Assembly (NCBI GenBank): GCA_003963005.1
Contig: RXJW01000053.1
Location: 1-37,088 of the forward strand
Reading direction: 5' to 3'
DNA: 37,088 nucleotides
From: Burkholderiales bacterium
Lineage (GTDB): Bacteria; Pseudomonadota; Gammaproteobacteria; Burkholderiales; Burkholderiaceae_C
A program made the translations under genes and the position numbers. The notes under the pieces were generated by a model. That model searched no databases and was not told the DNA's origin. It saw only the letters and a list, made by a program, of their open reading frames with translations. This document shows positions 1 through 7,811 of this stretch, piece after piece (positions within the stretch are counted from its first letter, which is position 1; each line of letters begins with the position of its first letter).

Positions 1-224
1 AGCTGACGCTGGAAGAAGGCGCGCGTGCCGGTCAGGCGAGCGGGCGTGATCTTGCCGTTTTCGGCGATGAAATCGCGCAGCGTGTCGATGTCCTTGTAGT
101 CGATCTGCTCGACACCGGCGACGGTGAAGCGGCAGAAACGCTTGCGGCGGAACAGCAGCGACTGTTGGTTGCGCTTGGGCTTCTTGTCCTTGGAGAAGCG
201 ACCTTTACCACGGGGCGGGGGCAT
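1..224 (-). CDS. rpsR: 30S ribosomal protein S18 (3' end cut by window edge)
   Basis: S18 is a small-subunit protein that pairs with S6 on the platform of the 30S subunit. The 74 visible residues begin [19 protein letters not shown] and continue with a basic RRKRFCRF stretch and the VEQIDYKD and [11 protein letters not shown] segments typical of bacterial S18. The C-terminal residues lie beyond base 1. The ATG at 222-224 follows priB with a 45-base gap in the usual rpsF-priB-rpsR order; rplI would be expected further left. Cotranscription from the rpsF promoter is inferred. Confidence 0.97.
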   Translation of the reverse strand, partial: MPPPRGKGRFSKDKKPKRNQQSLLFRRKRFCRFTVAGVEQIDYKDIDTLRDFIAENGKITPARLTGTRAFFQRQ

Positions 225-269
225 AGTGGACCTCTGTTAAATCTATCCGGATTCAAAAACGTGCCAGTT

Positions 270-563
270 CTAGGGCGCGGCGGGCTCGATCACGGTGACG
301 TGGGCGATGAAGCCCCGGCCGTTGCGCTGATGGGTCAGGAAGCCGCGGAAGACCGCGACGCCACCGATTCCCAGCGCCTGCAACTCCTTGGCCACCTCTC
401 CCACCGCCACCGCCTTGATCTCCAGGGAGACCTTGCGCGGCTTGCCGGCTTCGATGACTTCGGACTCGGCCTTGAGGGTCGCGTCCAGGGCCATCAGCCC
501 GGCGGGGGTGTATCGGATCAGCCCGAGTTGCTGGATCTGTGCCTGGAGGTGAAGCTGGTTCAC
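270..563 (-). CDS. priB: Primosomal replication protein N
   Basis: PriB is a small single-stranded-DNA-binding OB-fold protein that helps PriA reload DnaB helicase at stalled forks. The 97-residue product starts at GTG (561-563) with MNQLHLQAQI. It contains the LRYTPAG-like segment (LIRYTPAG), a SLEIKAVAVGEVA strand and a late GFLTHQRNGRGFIAHVTVIE strand, as in betaproteobacterial PriB. It lies between rpsF and rpsR, a placement characteristic of this gene, and is shorter and more variable than its ribosomal neighbours. Identification rests on position plus motifs. Confidence 0.93.
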   Translation of the reverse strand: MNQLHLQAQIQQLGLIRYTPAGLMALDATLKAESEVIEAGKPRKVSLEIKAVAVGEVAKELQALGIGGVAVFRGFLTHQRNGRGFIAHVTVIEPAAP

Positions 564-614
564 TCAGTCGGCACGCTGCACACGAAAACTGGTTCTTCAG
601 CGATGAGCGTCAGC

Positions 615-977
615 TCAGGCCGCTTCTTGCTGGGGAGCCTTGCGGGCTTCTTCGCGCTCGACGGCCTTCATCATGACCGAAGGGGTCGTGATGGCCTTGT
701 CCTGAACCACGGTGAGGTGGCGCAGCACGGCGTCGTTGAAGCGGAAACCCGTCTCGAGCTCAGCCAGCACTTCCTTGCTGCACTCGATGTTCAGGCACAG
801 GTAGTGGGCCTTGGCGAGCTTCTGGATCAGGTAAGCCATCTGGCGACGGCCCCAGTCCTCGACCCGGTGCACGACACCGCCACCGGCGGTGATCAGGCCC
901 TTGTAGCGCTCCAGCATGGCCGGAACCTGTTCGCTTTGATCCGGATGGATCAGCAGAACGATTTCGTAATGACGCAT
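615..977 (-). CDS. rpsF: 30S ribosomal protein S6
   Basis: S6 binds S18 and the central domain of 16S rRNA. The product is 120 residues and starts [19 protein letters not shown], the classic S6 N-terminus, followed by the [19 protein letters not shown] and [12 protein letters not shown] segments. I chose the ATG at 975-977 over an upstream in-frame start at 1043 because AAGGAG lies just before it and because S6 proteins begin with this sequence. The C-terminal tail is rich in Glu and Ala. It is the first gene of rpsF-priB-rpsR and is preceded by a leader with two hairpins. Confidence 0.97.
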   Translation of the reverse strand: MRHYEIVLLIHPDQSEQVPAMLERYKGLITAGGGVVHRVEDWGRRQMAYLIQKLAKAHYLCLNIECSKEVLAELETGFRFNDAVLRHLTVVQDKAITTPSVMMKAVEREEARKAPQQEAA

Positions 978-1004
978 GAATGCTCCTTGTGGATTCCAGC
1001 CCTT

Positions 1005-1038
1005 GGGCCTCGGGATGAGGCCCGGCTGCGGAAGCCGG
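1005..1038 (-). promoter_or_regulatory. Two hairpins in the rpsF leader, possible S6:S18 binding site
   Basis: In the rpsF transcript two perfect inverted repeats sit 28 to 61 bases before the start codon. One (1022-1038) has a CCGGCT/AGCCGG stem with a TCCGC loop carrying CCG. The other (1005-1023) has a GGGCCTC/GAGGCCC stem with an ATCCC loop. They share two bases, so they may be alternative folds. From memory, S6:S18 autoregulatory leaders carry a conserved CCG that mimics the 16S site. The assignment is an inference. Confidence 0.45.
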
Positions 1039-1079
1039 ATCACAGCGTCGACTCGTGACCCGGCAAGGGGGAACCCGTG

Positions 1080-1108
1080 ATTCTAGCCCGGGAAGGCGGA
1101 ACCACCAA
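1080..1108 (-). promoter_or_regulatory. Sigma70-type promoter of the rpsF operon
   Basis: On the minus strand a TTGGTG box (1103-1108) is followed after exactly 17 bases by TAGAAT (1080-1085). Each hexamer is close to the sigma70 consensus. Initiation near 1073 would give a leader of about 95 bases before rpsF, enough to hold the hairpins at 1005-1038. The site lies just after the symporter stop codon. Confidence 0.6.
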
Positions 1109-1119
1109 ATCTCGGGAGT

Positions 1120-3171
1120 TCAGGGTCGTGCGGGGCTGCGCAGGGCGTCGACGAAATCGCGCTGGCGCTGGCTGGGCGCGGCCGTCAGCAGACTGACGAC
1201 GGCGAGCGCCAGCGCGCCCGCCGGCACGCCGAACAACCCCGCGGCGACGGGCTGGATGCCCCAGATCAGCGGCGCCGGCCCCGGCAGGCCGGTCAGGGCT
1301 CGCAGGCCCGGGTGGGTCACGATCAGGTAAGCGAGGCACACACCCAGACCCGTGAGCATGCCGGCCAGCGCCCCGGCACGGTTGGCGCGGCGCCAGAACA
1401 CACCGGCAACCAGCGCCGGGAAGAAGGTCGACCCGGCAATCGAGAACGCGGCGGTCACGACCATCAGGATGTCGGCCGGCCGGCTCGACGCCACCGCCGC
1501 TGCCGCGAGCGCCGCGGCCAGCAGCAGCGCCTTGGACAGCGTGACGCGCCGCGTGCGAGAGGCTTCCGGGTTGATGGCCTTGTAGTACAGGTCGTGCGAC
1601 AGCGCACTGGAGATGGCCAGCAGCAGGCCGTCGGCCGTCGAGAGCGCCGCCGCCAGCCCGCCCGCGGCCACCATGCCGGAGATGACGTAGGGCAAGCCGC
1701 CCAGCTCCGGCATGACGAGCATGACGAGGTCCGGGTGCAGGCGCAGCTCGCCCAGCTGCAGCACGCCATCGCCGTTCAGGTCCACGGCCGACAGCAGGGT
1801 CGGGTCCACGCGCTGCCATTGGCGGATCCAGGCTGGGAGCTGGTCGAAGCTGCTGCCCACCAGATCGTTGAACACCTCGGTCTTGACCATCACCGCCAGC
1901 GCCGGAGCCGTGAGGTAGAGCAGCGAGATGAAGACCAGCGACCAGGCCACCGACTCGCGCGCCGTGGCCACGGTCGTCGTGGTGTAGTAGCGCGTGAGCA
2001 GATGCGGCAGCCCCGCGGTGCCGACCATCAGGCACAGCACCAGCGCGATGAAGTTGCGCCGCGACTCGCTGGCCTGCTCCCGCTCGGCCGGTGCGCCTTC
2101 CGGGTTGCCCGCAAACGGCTGCGTGTGCGGCACGAGGCCGGACAAGGGCCGCGCCAGCTGCGCCTCCTGCGCCTGCTCGCGCCGCCAGCGCTCCTCGGCC
2201 TCGGCCGGCGTGCGCGGCAAGGCGGCGCGCTGCTTCTCGGCGGCCTGGATCTGCGCCAGCGGGGCATTCGCCTGCTTCAGCGCCGTCACGCTGGCCGCGG
2301 CCTTGGACTGCTCGTCGGCCAGCGCCTGCGGCACGTCAGCAAGGCGGGCGGCGGCGGCTTCGGCGCGCTGCTGATGGATGGTGCGCACCTGCAACTCGCC
2401 CGGGTCACGCATCAACGCCTGCTCGCGTTGCGCGAGCTGGTGCAACTGCTGGCCATAGACCAACTGCGGCAGCGGCCAGCCGGTCTGCTTCACGCTCAGC
2501 CAGATCACCGGCACGAGGTAGGCCAGGATCATGATCAGGTACTGGGCCACCTGGGTCCAGGTGACAGCGCGCATGCCACCCAGGAAGGAGCACACCAGCA
2601 CGCCGCCCAGGCCCACGAACACCCCCACCTCGAAGCCGAGGCCCGTGAGCCGCGTGGTGATCAGGCCCACGCCGTAGATCTGCGCGACGAGGTAGACGAA
2701 GGACACCAGAATGGCCGCGCAGGCGCCCACGACTCGCAGGGTTCGGCTCTCGAAACGTTCGGCCAGGAAGTCCGGCACCGTGAATTGGCCGAAACGACGC
2801 AGGTAGGGCGCGATGCACAAGGCCAGCAGAACGAAACCCCCTGTCCAGCCGAGCACGTAGGCCAGGCCCGCATAGCCGCTCGCGTAGAGCGTGCCGGTCA
2901 GGCCGATGAAGGTGGCGGCACTCATCCAATCCGCCCCGGCCGCCATGCCGTTGTAGACCGCCGGCACGCGCCTCCCGGCCACGAAGTACTCGGCCGGGTC
3001 GGTCGTGCGGCTGAGGATGCCGATGACGGCATACACCAGCACGGTCGTGCCGAGGAAGGTGTAGCCGATCCAGGCCTTGGGCAGGCCGTGCTGCTCGGCC
3101 ACGCCGAGCGCCACCACCAGCGCGATGAAGCTCAGCGCGAACAGGGCGTAGCGGCGGTGGAGGGTGTTCAC
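1120..3171 (-). CDS. Sodium:solute symporter (SSS family, VC_2705-like), with soluble insert and EF-hand loop
   Basis: This is a multi-spanning inner-membrane transporter of the solute:sodium symporter family, probably for a small carboxylate such as acetate; the substrate is inferred. SSS features include EYFVAGRR near the N-terminus, GMAAGADWMSAATFIGLTG and VPDFLAERF. After about six membrane segments comes a roughly 120-residue Ala/Gln/Glu-rich, probably coiled-coil insert, as I recall for the VC_2705 subfamily. Further on, bases 1747-1782 encode DLNGDGVLQLGE, a complete canonical EF-hand loop (acidic or Asn at positions 1, 3 and 5, Gly 6, Glu 12). I prefer the GTG at 3171, giving 683 residues starting MNTLHRRYALF, because the upstream extension to 3261 looks non-coding. 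ActP-like alternatives are less likely because of the insert. Confidence 0.9.
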   Translation of the reverse strand: MNTLHRRYALFALSFIALVVALGVAEQHGLPKAWIGYTFLGTTVLVYAVIGILSRTTDPAEYFVAGRRVPAVYNGMAAGADWMSAATFIGLTGTLYASGYAGLAYVLGWTGGFVLLALCIAPYLRRFGQFTVPDFLAERFESRTLRVVGACAAILVSFVYLVAQIYGVGLITTRLTGLGFEVGVFVGLGGVLVCSFLGGMRAVTWTQVAQYLIMILAYLVPVIWLSVKQTGWPLPQLVYGQQLHQLAQREQALMRDPGELQVRTIHQQRAEAAAARLADVPQALADEQSKAAASVTALKQANAPLAQIQAAEKQRAALPRTPAEAEERWRREQAQEAQLARPLSGLVPHTQPFAGNPEGAPAEREQASESRRNFIALVLCLMVGTAGLPHLLTRYYTTTTVATARESVAWSLVFISLLYLTAPALAVMVKTEVFNDLVGSSFDQLPAWIRQWQRVDPTLLSAVDLNGDGVLQLGELRLHPDLVMLVMPELGGLPYVISGMVAAGGLAAALSTADGLLLAISSALSHDLYYKAINPEASRTRRVTLSKALLLAAALAAAAVASSRPADILMVVTAAFSIAGSTFFPALVAGVFWRRANRAGALAGMLTGLGVCLAYLIVTHPGLRALTGLPGPAPLIWGIQPVAAGLFGVPAGALALAVVSLLTAAPSQRQRDFVDALRSPARP
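1747..1782 (-). other. EF-hand calcium-binding loop codons within the symporter
   Basis: Twelve consecutive codons give DLNGDGVLQLGE: D1, N3, D5, G6, L8 and E12 all fit the EF-hand loop. It lies in a loop before the PEL.GLPYVISGMVAAGGLAAALSTADG membrane region. Calcium binding is inferred from the motif alone. Confidence 0.7.
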
Positions 3172-3239
3172 GTCGTGATCTTCGCCTGTGCCTGCAGGGT
3201 GCAGGCACATCGACAACCCGGACTCCCAGCGGCGGTGAA

Positions 3240-3716
3240 CTAGCGAGTCAGGCGCTGCCACCGCTCGACCAGCTCACGGTCAAGCTCCATTGCCGACAGG
3301 GCTCCCTTGCGACGAACCAGTACGCGAACGGCAGCCACGTCAGGGAACACTTGCGACAGACACAGACGCAGACCTTCGCGCCGAAATGCCTGCGGCAGAT
3401 GAAACCAACGAATCCAAGCAGTAGGCCCTTCGTTCCACTCGCTGAGATGCAGCCAGGGGTCCAGGGTTTCCAGAATGCGTGATTCCGTTTCTTCGCTCAA
3501 ATGCGCCCAGGTGACAAAGCCCACAGGCACGCGGTCGAAGCTCAGGAAAAAGGCCAGCTTGCCGTGTGAAGCCGCTGGGATGATTTCATCCATCAACAAC
3601 TGCTTCATGTCCCCGCGCCAGGACTCGTCCTCTGCAAGGATCAACGACACAGCGCCGACAACCCGTTGACGCCGCGGATCCAGCATGGTGCAGTCGTGCA
3701 CAGCGAGTTGGAGCAT
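3240..3716 (-). CDS. HlyC-like (toxin-activating acyltransferase fold) protein, atypical active site
   Basis: The product (158 residues from this start) aligns by eye along most of its length with RTX-toxin acyltransferases such as HlyC. Matching blocks include VVGAVSLILA, PVGFVTWAHLSEETE (HlyC PVAYCSWANLSLENE) and a later FPDVAAVRVLVRRK. Family members move an acyl chain from acyl carrier protein onto a protein. Here the position of the HlyC catalytic His carries Trp33, and the position of the catalytic Asp in the IDW motif carries Arg103 (IRW), so a standard HlyC reaction is doubtful. I chose the ATG at 3716 because GAGGAG lies nine bases before it and it begins 13 bases after the upstream stop; an ATG at 3776 would overlap that gene by 47 bases. 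From memory, MceI/MchD of class IIb microcin clusters is the closest functional analogue. The exact role is unknown. Confidence 0.75.
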   Translation of the reverse strand: MLQLAVHDCTMLDPRRQRVVGAVSLILAEDESWRGDMKQLLMDEIIPAASHGKLAFFLSFDRVPVGFVTWAHLSEETESRILETLDPWLHLSEWNEGPTAWIRWFHLPQAFRREGLRLCLSQVFPDVAAVRVLVRRKGALSAMELDRELVERWQRLTR

Positions 3717-3729
3717 TCCAGCGTACTCC

Positions 3730-5541
3730 TCAAGCCGCTTTGGGCGGATCAACAAACCGGTTCGCTGCCGCCACATCCAGAAGCCAGCGATGTCTCGGCA
3801 GACAGCGTGCGGCGGGCTTCAATTCGCCCAAGGCGAGCACGCTACAAACATCGGCGCCAACACGGAGCAGCCCGCTGGGCAGCAGCCAGGCGGTATCGCA
3901 CGTCAGCCACCCTTGCAGCCTAACCAATCCATCCGCTGGGCAACTGAACACACCGCTCCAGTCCGACAGCGTGCTCCGAACGAACTCACCGACGTCGTCG
4001 CCCTCCGTGCAGACCCGGTGTATCTCGCCGTCAAGCTGCCGCCTGTACAGCGGAGAAAGATCGGCGTGGCGCTGCATCGCTCGAACTAACCAACCAAGGC
4101 CACGCTCGATGTCACTCAACGGACTCTCGGGAAGCGCGGCAACGGCGCGCTGGTAGGCAGTGCAGAAGGCGGAAATCACTGCCTCAGGAAACTCGGATGG
4201 CCGCGTCCCGTAGTGGCGTTCCGCGGGCTGCCGAAGGCCACATACCTGGGCCACGGCGAACACCACCAGCGCGAATAGATCGTCGCGCCCCGCTTGCTCC
4301 AACATGGGGTGCTCATCGCCGCCGAAGTACAAATGCCCCTCGGTGCTCCCCGCTGCAATCCCTCCCATCAGTGCATCGAGCAGCCCCTCCTTGACCCGAT
4401 CGGGCAGACTCAAGGCTTCGCGCACCGGGAATCCAAACAGGCCGAGATGTTCCCGCATCAGGTAGCGGTGATGGAGCGCATTCAGCTCCGCCACGACCAG
4501 TGACGTCACCTCCTCGCGATGGTGACGATCGGTTTTGCAACGACGGTCGTACTTGGCCACGTAGAACAGCAGGTCTGGCAAGGCGCGGAGGATCTGCTGA
4601 TGCTGCTGCTGACTGGTCACCCCACCCAGGCTGACCATGACGGGCTGCAACGTGGACACTGCCGTGCTGGTCGTGAAGTCCAGGAATCGGCCGTCAATGC
4701 AAAAGTTGGAGGGGATGAGGGAACCGTGCACCAGCCTTTTGGTTCGCAGCACGGCCACTTGGTCCATCAGGCGGTCAAACATCAGCAGGAGCCCTTGCGC
4801 CGCCTCGTCGAAGCTGACGGCGCCGAGGCCTCGGCAAAGCCAATCCACAAAGCGCGGAATGCCGTCACGCATGCGATCGATCTCGCGCAGCGCAAGATCA
4901 GGGCCGACGTTCATGAAAGAAGACCGCATCAAATGAGCCACTCGCACGCTCAGCTCTCGGTAGAGCAGCGCGCGTGGTGCTGAACTGGGCAGCTTCTCGA
5001 TGCCCACTTCCGTAGCGAAGCGGAACCCCAGATCAACGATGCCTAGCGCTCGCACGGCCCCGTGCGGCGAGGCGACGTGGACCAACTCCCCCATCACCGT
5101 TTCGCGGACGGCATCCTGCAGCGACAGCGCACCGTGCCTGTGCCACTTGTCCGTGCTCGGCCCCGCCAGCACACTCGGGCCAGTACCCTTGACCTGAAAA
5201 CCGGCGAAGTTCGCGCAGCGTACGCCGCCGGCGTTGCCGCCGAGCCCTGGACCGCCGTACATCTCAAGCTCCACTCGCATTTCACCCTGCGGAGCCGGCA
5301 CGCTGCCGAGGTCATCCTCGGTCTTCGTGAAAACAACTGGCAGCTCTGATTGACCTGCGAACGCCATCCAAGCCGGCTTGGCGAACGCCCAGACAGGCAT
5401 TTGGCACGGCACCAAGGAGAGGGGACTGAGTTCACTCAAATGCACAAGTACCGCCAATCGAGAAGATTCATCTGTTCGGCTCGCTGCACTTGAGCCAGGA
5501 CGACCTGCGCAGGCCCCTTTTGCCCCTGCGCCGTGCGTCAA
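3730..5541 (-). CDS. SelO-like kinase-fold protein (MchC/MceJ-like)
   Basis: The product is 603 residues. Its middle resembles SelO/YdiU, the AMP-transferring pseudokinase family. FQVKGTGPSV (Lys118) matches the SelO lysine motif LKGAG. SLQDAVRETVMGE (Glu147) matches the RSSIRE helix. RELSVRVAHLMRSSF (Arg200, Arg206) matches the two-arginine segment. RLVHGSLIPSN...FLDF (Asn279, Asp288) matches HGV.NTDN...IDYG with the same nine-residue spacing between metal ligands. The Asp that SelO carries just before the Asn is Ser278 here. The TTG start at 5541 has GGAGAG eight bases upstream; an ATG at 5400 is an alternative. It follows the last B gene by 56 bases and precedes the HlyC-like gene. Size and partner recall MceJ/MchC of class IIb microcin maturation. 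Substrate and reaction are unknown. Confidence 0.65.
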   Translation of the reverse strand: MTHGAGAKGACAGRPGSSAASRTDESSRLAVLVHLSELSPLSLVPCQMPVWAFAKPAWMAFAGQSELPVVFTKTEDDLGSVPAPQGEMRVELEMYGGPGLGGNAGGVRCANFAGFQVKGTGPSVLAGPSTDKWHRHGALSLQDAVRETVMGELVHVASPHGAVRALGIVDLGFRFATEVGIEKLPSSAPRALLYRELSVRVAHLMRSSFMNVGPDLALREIDRMRDGIPRFVDWLCRGLGAVSFDEAAQGLLLMFDRLMDQVAVLRTKRLVHGSLIPSNFCIDGRFLDFTTSTAVSTLQPVMVSLGGVTSQQQHQQILRALPDLLFYVAKYDRRCKTDRHHREEVTSLVVAELNALHHRYLMREHLGLFGFPVREALSLPDRVKEGLLDALMGGIAAGSTEGHLYFGGDEHPMLEQAGRDDLFALVVFAVAQVCGLRQPAERHYGTRPSEFPEAVISAFCTAYQRAVAALPESPLSDIERGLGWLVRAMQRHADLSPLYRRQLDGEIHRVCTEGDDVGEFVRSTLSDWSGVFSCPADGLVRLQGWLTCDTAWLLPSGLLRVGADVCSVLALGELKPAARCLPRHRWLLDVAAANRFVDPPKAA

Positions 5542-5597
5542 CCCAAGTCTCTCCAGAAGCTACTCGTCGGCAACGCTTGCACTGGGGCACGCCAGCA

Positions 5598-6488
5598 TCA
5601 ACGCTTGGCGTTCTCCACCAGGTTCCGAGCCATTGCCTCAGCACGAGCTGACGCAGCATCGGAAATCGGGGCCGTGTTGAATATCTCGGGCCTCTGCCCC
5701 CACCGAGCCGCAATGCTCTGCGCTGCGCCCATCCAGCGGTCACTTGTCTCCGCATCGACTCGTCGCGATGCAGCAGCAAGCGCTTGCTGAGCCATGAAGT
5801 GTTCATCACGCGCTACGCCCAAGGTGGCCGCAGGCACGGCGGCCAAAGTGATGACAGACCAAAGGTGGCCCAGCTGAGCATCCGTCACCAACTGCCGACT
5901 TCCTTGGGCGCTGAGCCGGCCAGCCGTCCGGAACATGTCTGCAGCTGCGCCGGGCTGGTTGCCCTTCACAGCCAAACTGAGCAACCTCCAAGAAACTTCT
6001 TGCCAATCCCCCGACACCGACTGGCAAAGCGATCTCATTCGCTGATCTTCGGGGCTGGGGCCAGTTCCCACCCCTACGTTGTTGATATTCAGTGCCTCGC
6101 GGACGGAGACGTAGGTCACACAATCTGCCAACCTATTGCCCAGGAAATGGGCCATCTCGGGATTTGCGTCCTCCAACGCTCTGTTGACCTGATCATCCAA
6201 GCTACCAGGGTAACGACCCCAGTTTTCCCCACGGATCACTAGCTGGTTGTCGGAGATCTGAGCTTGAACTGTAGATTGGTGCGCAGATCCAGGCGAACGT
6301 GCTTCAACGACTGCCGACGCGTTCGATTGTGACGCGCGGAAAACAGCTGCCGACGGCATTCCAGGCGGAGCATTCTGCACAGCGCTAATTGGCAAGCTGC
6401 TTGGGCCTCCCCAAAGACTGGCGGCGAACAAGATGCCAAGCCCAGCAGCCAACACAAAAACAGCAGCAATTCCACGCCTATCTTTCAT
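5598..6488 (-). CDS. Membrane-anchored B-family protein, copy 4
   Basis: This is an unrecognised 296-residue protein, the fourth B-family paralogue in the island. A basic N-terminus (MKDRR) is followed by one hydrophobic segment (about 7-25), then a low-complexity Ser/Ala region, so the rest probably faces the periplasm. Family landmarks are RYPGSLDDQVNRAL (about 92-104), Cys123 and Cys155, and PGAAADM (about 179-185) followed by DAQLGHLWSVITLA. The Cys spacing (32) is shorter than in the other copies (40-42). No A gene lies directly upstream, unlike copies 1-3. The helical, repeat-like C-terminal half could be Sel1/TPR-like, but I cannot confirm a named domain. Confidence 0.8.
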   Translation of the reverse strand: MKDRRGIAAVFVLAAGLGILFAASLWGGPSSLPISAVQNAPPGMPSAAVFRASQSNASAVVEARSPGSAHQSTVQAQISDNQLVIRGENWGRYPGSLDDQVNRALEDANPEMAHFLGNRLADCVTYVSVREALNINNVGVGTGPSPEDQRMRSLCQSVSGDWQEVSWRLLSLAVKGNQPGAAADMFRTAGRLSAQGSRQLVTDAQLGHLWSVITLAAVPAATLGVARDEHFMAQQALAAASRRVDAETSDRWMGAAQSIAARWGQRPEIFNTAPISDAASARAEAMARNLVENAKR

Positions 6489-6741
6489 GGCCCATCGCCT
6501 CTACTGTACTCGGCGCGAACTCTGCAGTAAATGCCCTACTGCGGCAGCATCTGAGCGCACCATCGGTTAATCGGTGCACCACTGCATTAGCGCTGAAGCA
6601 AGGTGCAGCACAGGATGCAATCACTCACGCGCAAGGTTGCACCGTGCGGCTGGGCAAACGTGCAAAATGGCCCAACACCATGTGCACAATGAATCCGCAT
6701 GTTGTCGATACCTTCAACGGCTTCGGCCAAAGATGCTGCCG

Positions 6742-7716
6742 CTATGACTTACTCGAACGGATAGATGCCAAAATGCCCGCCACTTGGTTTTGCTGCCCCC
6801 CACTCAATAGTTGAACGGGAAACGTTCGGGCTGATTGACCTGCAGCAACTGCCTTCTCCAGCGCCAACTTTTGGTCTTGAGCGGTCTTGATACCCTGGGT
6901 ATCCAGCAAGCGGAAGGCCATGGCAGAGTATGCTTCCGCTGACTGCCGAAGATCGGAGTCTTTCAGTGCCTCATTAAGCGTCGCCCTCGCAATCTTTACA
7001 TCTTCTTCCCCAACGCCTGAGGCAGCAGCGCCACTAGCAATAACGGCTATCGACAACCATTCGCCCCGGCGAGCATCCTGAAGTACTTGGGGCAATAGCG
7101 AAGGGTTGTCGCTGCTTAGTATGTACAAATCCGCAGCAGCGCCTTTCACCCCACCCCTAACGGCAACACGCAACAGCTCACCGCGGCTCGCTGACACTCG
7201 ACCTGCAAGTGCCACGCACTCCGCCTGTAGCCACTGAACATCGTCAAGTTGGCTCGAAAGAACTGCCTTAACGCCCAAGTCGCGCGCCGCTGCTACGCTG
7301 GTGCGCTTCAACTCCAACTCCAACTCGACATCCTCACAGCGCCTCAACAGACTGCTGGCCTCGTAGGCAAGAGCCGCATCCACGTCATTCGCTGGCCTAT
7401 CAATCAGGGCACCAAGTCCATGAGGAAACTTCGTGCGCATAGAGGGCAAATTGGCGGCCAGATCTCTTGCCTCTGAATAAGTTAACGCCCGCCCGCTATT
7501 CGCGTTGTTGCCCGCTGATGCCGAATGTTGAGTAGAGGCGCTTCCGACAACCAAAGCGGAGGAAGAAGCCGCCTGATGTGCACCTTCGAGTGGTGTGTTT
7601 GTGCGTACAAACGTATCCGACGCCTCGTTTTGCGTCGACAGCAAATACGGGAATGCAACGGCAACAAGCGTGATCCCGACAGCTAGATAACCCCGACCTC
7701 TGGACATCAATTTCAT
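6742..7716 (-). CDS. Membrane-anchored B-family protein, copy 3
   Basis: This 324-residue protein of unknown function has one hydrophobic segment near residues 9-26 and then a Ser/Ala/Asn-rich stretch to about residue 75. The conserved part includes KFPHGLGALIDRP (about 96-108), LLRRCEDVELELEL (Cys127), AECVALAG (Cys167) and VKGAAADLYIL (190-200), then QDARRGEWLSIAVIASG. The 40-residue Cys spacing equals that of copy 2. It begins 95 bases after the remains of the broken A gene, so it has probably outlived its partner's integrity. I saw no clear ribosome binding site before the ATG at 7716; an ATG three codons later is possible. Confidence 0.82.
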   Translation of the reverse strand: MKLMSRGRGYLAVGITLVAVAFPYLLSTQNEASDTFVRTNTPLEGAHQAASSSALVVGSASTQHSASAGNNANSGRALTYSEARDLAANLPSMRTKFPHGLGALIDRPANDVDAALAYEASSLLRRCEDVELELELKRTSVAAARDLGVKAVLSSQLDDVQWLQAECVALAGRVSASRGELLRVAVRGGVKGAAADLYILSSDNPSLLPQVLQDARRGEWLSIAVIASGAAASGVGEEDVKIARATLNEALKDSDLRQSAEAYSAMAFRLLDTQGIKTAQDQKLALEKAVAAGQSARTFPVQLLSGGQQNQVAGILASIRSSKS

Positions 7717-7811
7717 GAGGAGCGTACAAGGTTGAAACGCAGGTGGCGTGCCGCTGGCGTTGAACCATTAGACACTGACTAATTCCCCATCGCTCGCGAC
7801 ACAGGCGGTGT

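Noticed and set aside
977..1043. Upstream in-frame start extending S6 by 22 residues
   Set aside because: The extension runs through the leader hairpins and lacks a ribosome binding site, whereas the ATG at 977 has AAGGAG and the standard S6 N-terminus.
6389..6814. Plus-strand frame across the gap between B4 and B3
   Set aside because: It overlaps the ends of both B genes, has no ribosome binding site and resembles nothing; the gap itself also shows no remnant of a fourth A gene.
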